NCBI RefSeq assembly: GCF_900094935.1 | Contig: NZ_FMBA01000011.1 | Location: 1 to 64,000 of the forward strand | Origin: Gilliamella intestini | GTDB taxonomy: Bacteria > Pseudomonadota > Gammaproteobacteria > Enterobacterales > Orbaceae | Direction: 5' to 3' | DNA: 64,000 nucleotides | Shown: in pieces, positions 1-10,960 of the stretch | How the letters are laid out: the number at the start of each line of letters is the position of its first letter | Position numbering within the stretch: position 1 is the first letter of the stretch | Program-made: the position numbers and the translations under genes | Notes under the pieces: model-generated | What the model was told of the DNA's origin: nothing | Database searches by the model: none | The model's input: the letters and a program-made list of their open reading frames with translations, nothing else

Positions 1-1723
<1,723 letters not shown>

Positions 1724-1738
1724 TTGACATCCTTTAGT

Positions 1739-3880
1739 TTATTGGTCAGCCATTTTTCGTAAAGTAATAAAATCAATTTTACCTGTGCCTAGTAGTGGTA
1801 ACTCTTTTACTATACGAATATCACGAGGAACGGCTAATGCCGGAATACCCAATTCTTGAGATGCCTGATTAAGTTGCTCTCGATTTAATTTTGTTGAGGT
1901 AGTAAATAAGACAATAGCTTCACCTTTAGCTGCATCGGCTTTAACTGTTGCACCGTGCATTGCATCAGAGTCAACTTTTTTTGCTAAGGATTCAACACTT
2001 TCTAATGAAACCATTTCACCGGCAATTTTGGCAAATCGTTTCAAGCGCCCTTTAATTTTTACAAACCCCTCACTATCAATAGCAACGATATCACCAGTAT
2101 CATACCAACCTTTTTCGGCTTGTCCATTTTCATCAACTGCTACTGGTTCTTCAAGTTTGCCCGGATTTTCCACCCGTAAATAGCCTTTCATCACATTAGG
2201 CCCTTTGACTTGCAATTGGCCTCCATCGCTAATTCCTGGAACGTGAATTAATCTTGATCTCATACCTGGCAGTAAACGTCCTACAGTACCAGCTTTAAAT
2301 GCCATAGGAACATTAAGCGCTACAACAGGTGCACATTCGGTAACGCCATAGCCTTCTAAAATACGAATACCATATTTATCTTTCCATTGTTCTCGTACTG
2401 AGTCTGATAATTTTTCAGCACCAGCAACAACATAGCGTAAACGCATAAAATCATAGGGATGCGCATAACGGGCATAGTTTGCCAAGAAAGTTGGCGTACC
2501 AAATAGAACCGTACAGTTTTGATCATAAATAATTTCAGGGACCATACGGTAATGTAATGGATTTGGATATAAAAATGTACGGCTACCTGAAAACAGCGGC
2601 AGGAATAATCCTGCTGTAATACCAAAAGCATGGAATAATGGTAGAGCCGACATGAAGCGATCTGCAGGGGTTGGATCTATAACGGTTCGAACTTGTTCAA
2701 CATTAGCAAGTAGGCTTCCATGACTATGAACAACACCTTTAGGATTCCCCTCTGAACCAGAGGTAAACAGTACTAGTGCTTCGTCATCGCTTGATTGTTG
2801 GTATTTAATTAAGCGTGGAATATATTGATGCACTGCAACATAAAGCTTATCTTTTAAAGTTAAGTTTTTACGCAAATCTTCAAGAAAACACCACTTAACG
2901 TCTTTGATTTCTTCAAGTAGATAGTCAAGTTTACCTTTTCTAATAAATTTGCGTGAAGTAATAATCGTTTTGATTTCAGCAGCAGTAATGGCACAGTTTA
3001 AGCCTTTTGTTCCCGCAGTATAGTTAAGCATTGCTGGAATTCGATTTTTTACTGACAAACCAAAAATAGTTGCAACTGTAATGGTTGCATTGGGTAATAA
3101 AACACCTACTCGTTCTTTATTTTTAGTAATTTTGGCAATAATACAACTAACACCTATAATTTGTTTTAATAAATTGCGATAAGATGCTTCGTTAGTTGTA
3201 GGATCTTGTACCATTCTTGATTTCACGCCATAGCGAACTTGTGCTTCTAATAATGCTTCAAACAGCGTTAATTTTGGACGACTTGCCATGCGTGCATTCA
3301 TCATAATTTGATGAAGTTTTTCACCTGCAATATAACGCCTTTCACTAGCTTTAGGCGCATCGGGCATCGGAATAGATGTAGGGTTAAGTACATGAATGGT
3401 TATTTTAGGGAATAAACGACGTTTAAATAAACCTTTTAAACGACTAGTTAAAGTAAATTCAGCGCCTTCGATCCACACTGGTACAATGGTGGCTTGAGAG
3501 CGAGCAGCAACAAAAGCAGCACCATCATAAATTTTCATTAATGAGCCAGTTATAGTAATTCTTCCTTCAGGGAATATGACTATCGGGCGGCCTTTTTCAA
3601 CTTCGCGAACTAATCGCTTTATTGCCATTGGACTAAGTGGATCCATTGGCACAAAATCAACATAACGCTTTGCTAAGCGGACTAACCAATGATTAATATA
3701 ACCAGAATAAATAGCAAAGACAGGCCTTACCGGTAAAAATACGCCGATTAGAATACCATCAAGGAAAGATACATGATTAGGGGTAATAAGAAGTCTATTT
3801 TGTTTTAAATTTTCTAGATCGCCATTAATTTTGACATGGAATAAAATCTTTAAGAAAAATTTTAATATTTTAAATAACAT
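1739..3880 (-). CDS. aas: Bifunctional 2-acyl-glycerophosphoethanolamine acyltransferase / acyl-ACP synthetase
   Basis: Aas re-acylates lysophospholipids brought in by LplT at the inner membrane. The N-terminal PlsC-like domain has the HX4D motif NHVSFLD (His36, Asp41 from the ATG) and FPEGR near residue 104. The C-terminal two thirds is an AMP-binding ligase with [10 protein letters not shown] near residue 375, GYGVTE and GWYDTGD. The reading frame extends upstream to a TTG at 3892, but the ATG at 3880 is preferred: GAGAA lies 6 nt before it and E. coli Aas starts at the same place (MLF). The result is 713 residues, close to the family's 719. First gene of the aas-lplT-murQ group. Confidence 0.96.
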   Translation of the reverse strand: MLFKILKFFLKILFHVKINGDLENLKQNRLLITPNHVSFLDGILIGVFLPVRPVFAIYSGYINHWLVRLAKRYVDFVPMDPLSPMAIKRLVREVEKGRPIVIFPEGRITITGSLMKIYDGAAFVAARSQATIVPVWIEGAEFTLTSRLKGLFKRRLFPKITIHVLNPTSIPMPDAPKASERRYIAGEKLHQIMMNARMASRPKLTLFEALLEAQVRYGVKSRMVQDPTTNEASYRNLLKQIIGVSCIIAKITKNKERVGVLLPNATITVATIFGLSVKNRIPAMLNYTAGTKGLNCAITAAEIKTIITSRKFIRKGKLDYLLEEIKDVKWCFLEDLRKNLTLKDKLYVAVHQYIPRLIKYQQSSDDEALVLFTSGSEGNPKGVVHSHGSLLANVEQVRTVIDPTPADRFMSALPLFHAFGITAGLFLPLFSGSRTFLYPNPLHYRMVPEIIYDQNCTVLFGTPTFLANYARYAHPYDFMRLRYVVAGAEKLSDSVREQWKDKYGIRILEGYGVTECAPVVALNVPMAFKAGTVGRLLPGMRSRLIHVPGISDGGQLQVKGPNVMKGYLRVENPGKLEEPVAVDENGQAEKGWYDTGDIVAIDSEGFVKIKGRLKRFAKIAGEMVSLESVESLAKKVDSDAMHGATVKADAAKGEAIVLFTTSTKLNREQLNQASQELGIPALAVPRDIRIVKELPLLGTGKIDFITLRKMADQ

Positions 3881-4068
3881 TTGATTTCTCAATTATCGTG
3901 CAAAATCACACCATGTAATAATAGTGAAAATATACCGAATAAACAAGAACAGTGATTTTTGTTATATAAAACAGTTTTTTATGGTTTAATTAACAATAAA
4001 TCTTGATCTAAAAAATAGATAATAGATACTAAAGTTGAAAAAATATAGAAAATCAATAAGGAATAAAA

Positions 4069-5043
4069 ATGCTTATTTTAACCTCCAATGATATTGAAAG
4101 ATTTTATACAATGAAAGATGCGATAGCTGTAGATAAACAAGCTTTGAAAATCTATAGCCAAGGAAACAGTGATGTGCCGTTAAGAATAAATTTTGATATG
4201 CAAAAGGGACAATGCTTGTTTATGCCCGCACATATTAAAGGTAGCGATATTGTAGGTATAAAAATTGTTTCGGTATTTCCTGACAATCCTAAATTGGGTA
4301 AACCATCAGTACCAGCTCAAGTTTTAATGTTAGATCCGCAAACAGGTGAAGTCTGTGCTATGTTAGATGGCACTTTTGTCACTCAGCTTCGTACAGGAGC
4401 TGTTCAAGGGGCAGCAACCGATTTGCTGGCGCGTAAAAATGCTAGCCGAGCAGTGTTGATAGGTACAGGTGGGCAAGCAGTATCTCAATTAGAGGCAATG
4501 TTAACTGTTCGTTCACTTACTGATGTGGCTATTTTTGATATTGATACACAAAAAGCGAAACAATTTACAGAAGAGATGAAACATCGTTTTGCTCATTTTT
4601 CTACTAATCTTTATTTTTCAGAAAATTTGGATGATGACATTAGCCAAGCAGATATCATTACTTCGGTTACAACCTCAAAAGTTGTGACATTTAATGGCGA
4701 AAAAGTAAAACCTGGCACGCACATTAATGGTGTAGGCGCTTATACGCCAGAAATGCATGAAATTCCTGAATGTATTGTTGAAAAGGCTAATATTCGGGTA
4801 GTTGATACTAAAGAAGGCGTATTTGCTGAAGCCGGTGATATTATTGATCCAATTAAACAACAATTGGTATCAGAAGATGATTTTTTAGAGCTAGGAGATT
4901 TAGTAATAGATCCAACTCAATGTCGTTTAAATGAACAGCAAATTACGCTGTTTAAAACTGTTGGTACAGCAGTATTAGACGTGTATATTGGCTACGATAT
5001 CTATCTTAAGGCAAAAGAAAAAGGAATTGGTACATTTTTATAA
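4069..5043 (+). CDS. Ornithine cyclodeaminase / mu-crystallin family NAD(P)-dependent enzyme
   Basis: A 324-residue cytoplasmic protein of the ornithine cyclodeaminase/alanine dehydrogenase (Ala/OCD) family. The nucleotide-binding loop IGTGGQAVSQLEAML is at about residues 132-146, and the conserved VTQLRTGAVQGAATD block, whose Arg holds the substrate carboxylate, is just before it. VGAYTPEMHEIP and VVDTKEGVFAEAGDI are family landmarks. The start ATG has AAGGAA upstream. Members convert ornithine to proline and ammonia, reduce imino acids, or make opine-like precursors; sequence alone does not choose between these. It stands alone, divergent from aas and convergent with gpsA. Family assignment is firm, substrate unknown. 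Confidence 0.88.
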   Translation: MLILTSNDIERFYTMKDAIAVDKQALKIYSQGNSDVPLRINFDMQKGQCLFMPAHIKGSDIVGIKIVSVFPDNPKLGKPSVPAQVLMLDPQTGEVCAMLDGTFVTQLRTGAVQGAATDLLARKNASRAVLIGTGGQAVSQLEAMLTVRSLTDVAIFDIDTQKAKQFTEEMKHRFAHFSTNLYFSENLDDDISQADIITSVTTSKVVTFNGEKVKPGTHINGVGAYTPEMHEIPECIVEKANIRVVDTKEGVFAEAGDIIDPIKQQLVSEDDFLELGDLVIDPTQCRLNEQQITLFKTVGTAVLDVYIGYDIYLKAKEKGIGTFL

Positions 5044-5067
5044 TACTTAGATATCAAGTTCGTATGA

Positions 5068-5117
5068 TTTTGTGTCAAAAAGTTTCAGGTAACTAGGTGT
5101 TTGAGTATAAAAATTAG
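5068..5117 (+). repeat. Dispersed ~50-bp repeat, copy A
   Basis: The core AAAAAGTTTCAGGTAACTA is followed by a GTGTTT...AGTATAAAAA tail. The same block occurs at 26101-26160 (plus) and, more diverged, on the minus strand at 39958-40019. This copy touches the stop codon of gpsA. It looks like a small non-coding mobile remnant or the end of an insertion sequence; its family is not recognised. Confidence 0.6.
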
Positions 5118-6133
5118 GTTTTTAGTTCTTCTTTTTGCGAACGTCTAAGTAATGCCATCGCTGCTTGTTTTGGTTCCTTATGCTCATAAAGAACTTGATA
5201 AATTTGTTCAGTGATTGGCATATCTACATGATATTTTTGAGCTAATAGCCAGACTTCTTTTGTATTATTGCGTCCCTCAACAACTTGACCAATAGCATCT
5301 TGAGCTTCTTGAATGGATTTATTTTGGCCAAGTAACATTCCAAAACGACGATTACGGGATTGATTATCGGTACAAGTTAAAACCAAATCACCTAGTCCGG
5401 CCATTCCCATAAAGGTTGCTGGATCTGCCCCCAATACTGCACCTAAACGCATCATTTCGGCAAGTCCACGTGTAATTAGTGCTGTTCTGGCATTGGCGCC
5501 AAAACCAAGACCATCAGATAATCCAGCACCAATAGCGATAACATTTTTGATTGCACCACCAAGTTGTACTCCAATAAAATCTGTGCTGCTATAGACTCGG
5601 AAGCTTTTGCTACAATGAAACAAAGTTTGCAGTTGATTTAAAAAATGCTCATTAGTTGATGCTACAGTTACCGCCGTTGGTAATCCTGATGCGACTTCTT
5701 TAGCAAAAGTAGGGCCAGAAATGACCGCTAATGGAATCTTATCGCCCAAAATCTCTTTCGCAACATCTTGTAACAATCGACCAGTATCAACTTCAAGCCC
5801 TTTTGTAGCCCAGACAATTTTTGTATCTTGACATAAAAAAGGTTTGATTTGAGTCAAAATACTTGCAAAAGCGTGACTTGGCACCACAACAAGTAAAATT
5901 GGTGCAGCTGAAACTGCTGTTTTTAAATCAGTTTCAATTTGTAACAGATCAGGAAAAGGAATATTCGGTAGAAACTGTTTATTTTGTCTATCATGCTGCA
6001 AAATGGCCATTTTATTAGGATTGTGTCCCCATAATAAAGTTGAGTGACCATTTCGAGCCAGTAAAATAGCTAAAGAGGTTCCATAAGATCCAGCGCCAAT
6101 TACTGTTACTGCAGCATCTTTTTTCATAATCAT
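5114..6133 (-). CDS. gpsA: NAD(P)H-dependent glycerol-3-phosphate dehydrogenase
   Basis: GpsA reduces dihydroxyacetone phosphate to sn-glycerol-3-phosphate, the backbone precursor of phospholipids, in the cytoplasm. The protein has 339 residues, the family's normal length. The Rossmann loop [12 protein letters not shown] is at about residues 10-21; [23 protein letters not shown] and the catalytic-lysine segment [14 protein letters not shown] follow, with [10 protein letters not shown] further on. An alternative ATG (MKKDAA) lies two codons inside. It is downstream of secB on the same strand (36-nt gap), as in E. coli. The stop codon sits inside dispersed-repeat copy A, so the extreme C-terminus may have been reshaped by it. 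Confidence 0.97.
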   Translation of the reverse strand: MIMKKDAAVTVIGAGSYGTSLAILLARNGHSTLLWGHNPNKMAILQHDRQNKQFLPNIPFPDLLQIETDLKTAVSAAPILLVVVPSHAFASILTQIKPFLCQDTKIVWATKGLEVDTGRLLQDVAKEILGDKIPLAVISGPTFAKEVASGLPTAVTVASTNEHFLNQLQTLFHCSKSFRVYSSTDFIGVQLGGAIKNVIAIGAGLSDGLGFGANARTALITRGLAEMMRLGAVLGADPATFMGMAGLGDLVLTCTDNQSRNRRFGMLLGQNKSIQEAQDAIGQVVEGRNNTKEVWLLAQKYHVDMPITEQIYQVLYEHKEPKQAAMALLRRSQKEELKT

Positions 6134-6169
6134 CTAATAAATTTATTATCAGTTAATTGTACAAAATGA

Positions 6170-6646
6170 TTATTGTAGTGTTTCTTTTGATTCAGCTTCA
6201 GCTTGTTGTTGCTGAATATAATTCATAAATAGTGCTTCAAAATTTACTGGTTCTAAATTCACTTGTGGGAATGTACCTTTATTCACTAAACTTGAAATTA
6301 CTTCACGAGCATAAGGGAACAAAATATTTGGGCAATAAGCACCAACACAATGTTGAATTTGGCCTTCGTCAAATCCGACAAGTGAGAAAATACCCGCTTG
6401 AGTAACTTCACAGATATACACAACTTCGTTTTGTTGCCTTACTGTTACAGTAACACGAAGTGCAACTTCATATACATTCTCACTTAAAACTTGCGAAGAT
6501 GAATTTAATTCAAGATTCAATTCTGGTTGCCATTGTTTAGTAAAAATTTCTGGAACATTGTTAGTTTCGAATGAAACATCTTTAGTATAAATACGTTGAA
6601 TAGCAAACTGTGTTTCTGGTTGTTGTGTATTGTTTTGTTCTGTCAT
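6170..6646 (-). CDS. secB: Protein-export chaperone SecB
   Basis: SecB is a cytoplasmic tetrameric chaperone that keeps secretory precursors unfolded and hands them to SecA. The 158-residue translation matches the family: [21 protein letters not shown] near the N-terminus, then [20 protein letters not shown], and the hydrophobic peptide-binding block [20 protein letters not shown] near residues 108-127. The C-terminal tail is Gln/Glu-rich. It lies between yibN and gpsA on one strand. In E. coli grxC sits between yibN and secB; here only 24 nt separate them and no glutaredoxin gene is present. Confidence 0.97.
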   Translation of the reverse strand: MTEQNNTQQPETQFAIQRIYTKDVSFETNNVPEIFTKQWQPELNLELNSSSQVLSENVYEVALRVTVTVRQQNEVVYICEVTQAGIFSLVGFDEGQIQHCVGAYCPNILFPYAREVISSLVNKGTFPQVNLEPVNFEALFMNYIQQQQAEAESKETLQ

Positions 6647-6670
6647 GATAAAACCTTATTTTTTATAATA

Positions 6671-7111
6671 TTATTTTCTAACTAATGGTAAATTCTCGCC
6701 GTTCCATCCAGCAATGCCGTCTTTTAATACAAAGACATTTAAAAAACCTCGTTTGACAAGTATTTCACCTATACTTGTTGATGATAAGCCATTATCGTCA
6801 ATTAAAATAACAATGTTTTCTTTAAATTTTTCAATTGACTTTGTACTTGCATTTTTAATATCGATAGGCAAAATATTGTGAGAATCTGTTATATGCCCTT
6901 TTTTAAAGCTATCAGCAGAGCGGATATCAATAATAACTGCTTCTTGTTTATTAACCATATGGATTGCTTGAGCATTATTGATAATTTTAACTTTAGATAG
7001 TTTTCCTTTAATGGTTAGTACAATGATTGCAATAAACAGTACAATCCAACCTAGGGACAGTAAAAGATGGTTTTTCACAAAAGGTAGAATTTCGAGTGTT
7101 ATAAAGTCCAT
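6671..7111 (-). CDS. yibN: Membrane-anchored rhodanese-like protein (YibN)
   Basis: A 146-residue protein with one N-terminal membrane helix (about residues 12-33) followed by a single rhodanese fold: AVIIDIRSADSFKKGHI, then ILPIDIKNA, and VFVLKDGIAGWNGENLPLV at the end. Position and sequence match YibN upstream of secB-gpsA. The active-site loop, which should hold the sulfur-carrying Cys, reads LIDDNGLSSTS and contains no cysteine, so sulfurtransferase activity is unlikely. The domain may serve as a binding module at the membrane. YibN has been linked to the protein-insertion machinery in E. coli; its role here is inferred only from the neighbourhood. Confidence 0.9.
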   Translation of the reverse strand: MDFITLEILPFVKNHLLLSLGWIVLFIAIIVLTIKGKLSKVKIINNAQAIHMVNKQEAVIIDIRSADSFKKGHITDSHNILPIDIKNASTKSIEKFKENIVILIDDNGLSSTSIGEILVKRGFLNVFVLKDGIAGWNGENLPLVRK

Positions 7112-7240
7112 ATTTGTATAATTACCTAGTCATTTCAATATAAGGTGAGATTATAACGATATTATGCACTGAAATACAGCGCCATTAGGAAAATCTTGCT
7201 ATTTTATAAAAATATTTATTTAATTTTAATGGATAGGTTA

Positions 7241-8191
7241 ATGAAATTGAAACAATTTATCTTTTTGAAGTGTGTCGTATTTTCCATTATTTCTCCAGCG
7301 TTTGCTGATGATTCTTATGAATCTAATAAATTTAATTTTCAAACTGAAGACGAATCTTTATTAGCTAATTATTATTTAGAAAATGGTGATTATCATCAAG
7401 CTTATGCTGAATATACAAAATTGATGAAAAGAGATCTTAGTTTTACAAAAAGATTTCACATACAAAATGCTCTTGCTTGGTTAATAATAAATGGATACGG
7501 CACTAAGCAAGATGTATTTAAGGCAATTGATCTTTATTATGATTCTTATCGTGATTTTAATCAATTTAATCATGATTTGATGGTTAGTGAGGTGAATGCA
7601 GCACTGTATATTAATCAACAAGAAAAATTGTGGAATTTAATGTTTGTTGATATTGTTTCAAATAGCCATTATGTTTCAGAAAAGCAAAAGTCAGACTTAT
7701 TTGCAACTTTATTTTCTAATAATCCAAATGCATTAACTCAATTTAATAAACAAATTTCTGAGTTAAAGAGAACAAAACTTCGTAATGTAAAAATCAAGCA
7801 TTCAGAATATTTCCCACACTATTACTATGATCCTGATTTAACTTGTCGTGATTTTTTGCGTGAATTTGATGCAGATGCCCCTGATTTTTTTAAATATAAT
7901 GATTGTATACAAAATGACAAAGAACAAGGAAAACCTCTTAAAGTTATTTATAAAATTGAAGGTAAATATGCTAAACAGGCACATCAGTATTTAGCTAACA
8001 CAATGGGAATAGGTGAACTTAAATTAATTTGCTGTTATTGGGGTACGAATGTTTATCCTTCTACATCTTTTGTAAATCCTAAAGATCATATGCTATATAA
8101 CGTGGTATTTAGTTCAGAAGAAACGATTGAGTATGACTGGAATAAAATAACTTTTCATTTGAGCATTGAAGCACTGCGAGAAGATATATAG
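7241..8191 (+). CDS. Predicted exported protein of unknown function, helical-repeat N-terminus
   Basis: Not recognised as a known family. The frame is open from a TTG at 7196, but the ATG at 7241 has GGATAGG just upstream and opens a classical signal peptide (MKLKQFIFLK..., cleavage predicted after SPAFA at residue 22), giving 316 residues. The mature N-terminal part (LLANYYLENGDYHQAYAEY) resembles a tetratricopeptide or Sel1-like helical hairpin. The C-terminal half has a cysteine pair (ICCYW) and many aromatic residues. The base composition is very A/T rich. It stands alone between divergent yibN and the glnA promoter. Likely periplasmic. Confidence 0.7.
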   Translation: MKLKQFIFLKCVVFSIISPAFADDSYESNKFNFQTEDESLLANYYLENGDYHQAYAEYTKLMKRDLSFTKRFHIQNALAWLIINGYGTKQDVFKAIDLYYDSYRDFNQFNHDLMVSEVNAALYINQQEKLWNLMFVDIVSNSHYVSEKQKSDLFATLFSNNPNALTQFNKQISELKRTKLRNVKIKHSEYFPHYYYDPDLTCRDFLREFDADAPDFFKYNDCIQNDKEQGKPLKVIYKIEGKYAKQAHQYLANTMGIGELKLICCYWGTNVYPSTSFVNPKDHMLYNVVFSSEETIEYDWNKITFHLSIEALREDI

Positions 8192-8232
8192 AGTATAAAA
8201 ATTGGTTTTAATTTTTTATATGACTATTTTGG

Positions 8233-8270
8233 AGCGTTATCTTGGTGCTTATTGCTTTATTTTAGTGCAA
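8233..8270 (+). promoter_or_regulatory. Two putative NtrC (GlnG) binding sites upstream of glnA
   Basis: Two 17-bp imperfect dyads of the GC(A)-N-GGTGC type: AGCGTTATCTTGGTGCT at 8233-8249 and TGCTTTATTTTAGTGCA at 8253-8269. Their centres lie about 115 and 95 bp upstream of the start expected from the sigma-54 element, the usual enhancer distance. NtrC itself is encoded downstream. Confidence 0.7.
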
Positions 8271-8329
8271 TTGTAATATTTATGTTACTATAGCCACTTA
8301 TAAAGCTATTAAAAAATAGAGTTAAAAAG

Positions 8330-8345
8330 TGGCATTATATTTGCA
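8330..8345 (+). promoter_or_regulatory. Sigma-54 (RpoN) promoter of glnA
   Basis: TGGCATTATATTTGCA has the invariant GG (8331-8332) and GC (8343-8344) of a -24/-12 promoter at the correct 10-bp separation, and matches TGGCAC-N5-TTGCA except for one base. Transcription would start near 8356, leaving about 62 nt of leader and a TGGAGAAG ribosome site before glnA. Confidence 0.88.
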
Positions 8346-8417
8346 TATTATCTAATAATTCGGCAAGAATACCTTTTAAACTGAACAATTATTATTTGTC
8401 CTTAATGGAGAAGATAC

Positions 8418-9827
8418 ATGTCTATACAAAAAGTTTTAAAATTGATTAAAGAAAATGATGTTAAATTTGTTGATTTACGTTTTACCGATACTAAAGGTAA
8501 AGAGCAACATGTAACTATTCCTGTCAATCAAATTGATGATGATTTTTTTGAAGATGGTAAAATGTTTGATGGTTCATCAATTGCTGGTTGGAAGGGAATT
8601 AATGAATCTGATATGGTGTTAATGCCAGATTCATCAAGTGCCGTTATTGATCCGTTTTTTGAAGATGTGACGTTAAACATTCGTTGTGATGTTTTAGAGC
8701 CAGCAACGTTACAAGGGTATGATCGTGATCCGCGTTCAATTGCTAAACGTGCCGAAGAATTTCTAAAATCATCAGGTATCGCTGATACTGTTATTTTCGG
8801 TCCTGAGCCAGAATTTTTCTTATTTGATGATGTTCGTTTCGGTTCGCCAATGTCAGGTAGCTTTGTACATATCGATGATATTGAAGCAGCTTGGAACTCA
8901 GGCACTAAATATGAAGAGGGTAATAAAGGACATCGTCCTGGTGTGAAAGGCGGTTATTTCCCACTTCCTCCGGTTGATTCATCACAAGATATCCGTTCTG
9001 AAATGTGCTTAATTATGGGGCAACTTGGCTTAGTGGTTGAAGCTCACCACCATGAAGTTGCAACAGCAGGGCAAAATGAAATTGCTTGTCGTTTTAATAC
9101 GTTAACTAAAAAAGCTGATGAAGTGCAAATTTATAAATATGTGGTACAAAATGTGGCACACGCATATGGTAAAACCGCGACCTTTATGCCAAAACCTATA
9201 TTTGGCGATAATGGTTCAGGTATGCATTGCCACCAATCATTGGCAAAAGATGGTGTAAATTTATTTGCTGGCGATAAATATGCGGGTCTTTCTGAAATGG
9301 CATTATTCTATATTGGTGGTATTATTAAACACGCTAAAGCAATTAATGCATTTACAAACCCTGCAACTAACTCTTATAAACGTTTAGTTCCGGGATATGA
9401 AGCACCAGTTATGCTTGCTTACTCGGCACGTAACCGTTCAGCATCAATCCGTATCCCAGTCGTGACTAGCCCTAAAGCTCGCCGTATTGAAGTTCGCTTC
9501 CCAGATCCAGCTGGTAACCCATACTTATCTTTTGCCGCACAGTTAATGGCTGGTTTAGATGGTATTATCAATAAAATTCACCCTGGTGATGCAATGGATA
9601 AAAACTTATATGACTTACCGCCAGAAGAGTCTAAATTAATTCCTCAGGTTGCGGGTTCACTTGAAGAAGCACTTAATGCATTAGATGCAGATCGTGAATT
9701 CTTAATACGTGGTAACGTATTTACTAACGATACTATTGATGCATATATTGATTTAAAACGTCAAGACGTTGATCGTGTACGTATGACACCACACCCAGTT
9801 GAGTTTGAAATGTACTATAGTCTATAA
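8418..9827 (+). CDS. glnA: Glutamine synthetase, type I (adenylylated form)
   Basis: GlnA condenses glutamate and ammonia to glutamine using ATP; it is a cytoplasmic dodecamer central to nitrogen assimilation. The 469-residue length is that of the enteric enzyme. Visible motifs are [11 protein letters not shown], the metal-ligand block [22 protein letters not shown] in the catalytic core, [19 protein letters not shown] for ATP and glutamate, and NLYDLPPEE whose Tyr398 (397 without Met) is the adenylylation site. GlnE-type control is therefore expected. It is transcribed from the sigma-54 promoter at 8330 and followed by glnL and glnG, an arrangement that couples the enzyme to its own regulators. 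Confidence 0.99.
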   Translation: MSIQKVLKLIKENDVKFVDLRFTDTKGKEQHVTIPVNQIDDDFFEDGKMFDGSSIAGWKGINESDMVLMPDSSSAVIDPFFEDVTLNIRCDVLEPATLQGYDRDPRSIAKRAEEFLKSSGIADTVIFGPEPEFFLFDDVRFGSPMSGSFVHIDDIEAAWNSGTKYEEGNKGHRPGVKGGYFPLPPVDSSQDIRSEMCLIMGQLGLVVEAHHHEVATAGQNEIACRFNTLTKKADEVQIYKYVVQNVAHAYGKTATFMPKPIFGDNGSGMHCHQSLAKDGVNLFAGDKYAGLSEMALFYIGGIIKHAKAINAFTNPATNSYKRLVPGYEAPVMLAYSARNRSASIRIPVVTSPKARRIEVRFPDPAGNPYLSFAAQLMAGLDGIINKIHPGDAMDKNLYDLPPEESKLIPQVAGSLEEALNALDADREFLIRGNVFTNDTIDAYIDLKRQDVDRVRMTPHPVEFEMYYSL

Positions 9828-9850
9828 GCTATATAACAATTTAACCTATC

Positions 9851-9876
9851 AAACCACCGTTAATTTGCGGTGGTTT
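9851..9876 (+). terminator. Hairpin between glnA and glnL (partial terminator)
   Basis: A perfect 9-bp stem, AAACCACCG with CGGTGGTTT, around an 8-nt loop, followed by only a short T stretch (TTTCTAAT). It probably lowers read-through from glnA into glnLG, as at the matching place in enterobacteria. Confidence 0.7.
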
Positions 9877-9899
9877 CTAATCAGGACGGAAAACCAACG

Positions 9900-10949
9900 A
9901 TGACATTTAATAATGAATCTGATGCTAATCTTGTTCTCGATTCTATGATGACAAGTATTTTATTACTTGATACTAAACTTAATATTCTGTATGCCAATAT
10001 TGCTGCGCAGCAATTATTATCACAAAGTTCAAAAAAATTATTAGAAAGTTATCTTCCTGATTTGCTGGGATATTTTTCTTTGGATATTGATTTAATGCTC
10101 AGTACATTAAAGCAAAATCAGGGTTTTACAGATAATGAAGTCAATTTAGTTATTAATAATGAATTACATATTTTAACGTTGACGGCACAACTATTAGTTA
10201 ATGGACAGATTTTAATTGAAATGACGCCATTAAATAGCCATAAACGCCTTAGCCAAGAGCAATTGCAACAAGCGCAACAGAGCGCCGCTCGTGAATTAGT
10301 TCGTGGACTAGCTCATGAAATTAAAAATCCACTAGGTGGGCTTCGAGGCGCTGCTCAATTATTATCACGTGAACTACCGAAAAATGAATTGCAAGATTAC
10401 ACAAAAATTATTATTGAACAAGCCGATAGATTAAGAAATCTGGTGGATAGGTTATTAGGCCCACAGCAGCGATTACAACAAAAAGAACAAAGTATTCATC
10501 AAGCTATAGAACGCATTTATTCTTTGCTGTGTTTGGAAAAACCAATCAATATTCAAATTCTGCGTGATTATGATCCAAGCTTACCTGATTTTATTCATGA
10601 CTCCGAACAAATAGAGCAGGTAATTTTAAATATTGTTCGTAATGCTTTACAGGCTATCGGATCCAATGCTGGCACAATTATTATCAGGACAAGGACTGCT
10701 TTTCAGATTACTTTACATGGGCAGCGCTATCGTTTGTGCGCTCGTATTGATATTGAAGATACTGGACCTGGTGTGCCTGTTCATATACAAGATACTTTGT
10801 TTTATCCTATGGTGAGCGGCCATGAAGGAGGTACAGGTATTGGACTTTCGATTGCAAATAATATTGTTGATCAACATCACGGTAAAATTGAATTTAATAG
10901 TTGGCCTGGGCATACTGAATTTTCTGTCTATTTGCCAATTAGGCAGTGA
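9900..10949 (+). CDS. glnL: Nitrogen regulation sensor kinase NtrB
   Basis: NtrB (NRII) phosphorylates or dephosphorylates NtrC according to PII state. The frame is open from a GTG at 9870, inside the hairpin, but the ATG at 9900 gives 349 residues, exactly the E. coli length, and keeps the phosphorylated histidine at residue 139 ([12 protein letters not shown]). The N-terminal PAS domain (about 1-110) has no membrane segment, so this is a soluble kinase. The HATPase domain shows [16 protein letters not shown] and [10 protein letters not shown]. It lies between glnA and glnG with a gap of about 11 nt to glnG, a standard ntr operon. Confidence 0.98.
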   Translation: MTFNNESDANLVLDSMMTSILLLDTKLNILYANIAAQQLLSQSSKKLLESYLPDLLGYFSLDIDLMLSTLKQNQGFTDNEVNLVINNELHILTLTAQLLVNGQILIEMTPLNSHKRLSQEQLQQAQQSAARELVRGLAHEIKNPLGGLRGAAQLLSRELPKNELQDYTKIIIEQADRLRNLVDRLLGPQQRLQQKEQSIHQAIERIYSLLCLEKPINIQILRDYDPSLPDFIHDSEQIEQVILNIVRNALQAIGSNAGTIIIRTRTAFQITLHGQRYRLCARIDIEDTGPGVPVHIQDTLFYPMVSGHEGGTGIGLSIANNIVDQHHGKIEFNSWPGHTEFSVYLPIRQ

Positions 10950-10960
10950 GGTAAACGAAA

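Noticed and set aside
9870-9899. Upstream GTG start for glnL
   Set aside because: It lies inside the hairpin stem, and the ATG at 9900 reproduces the E. coli length and His139 numbering.
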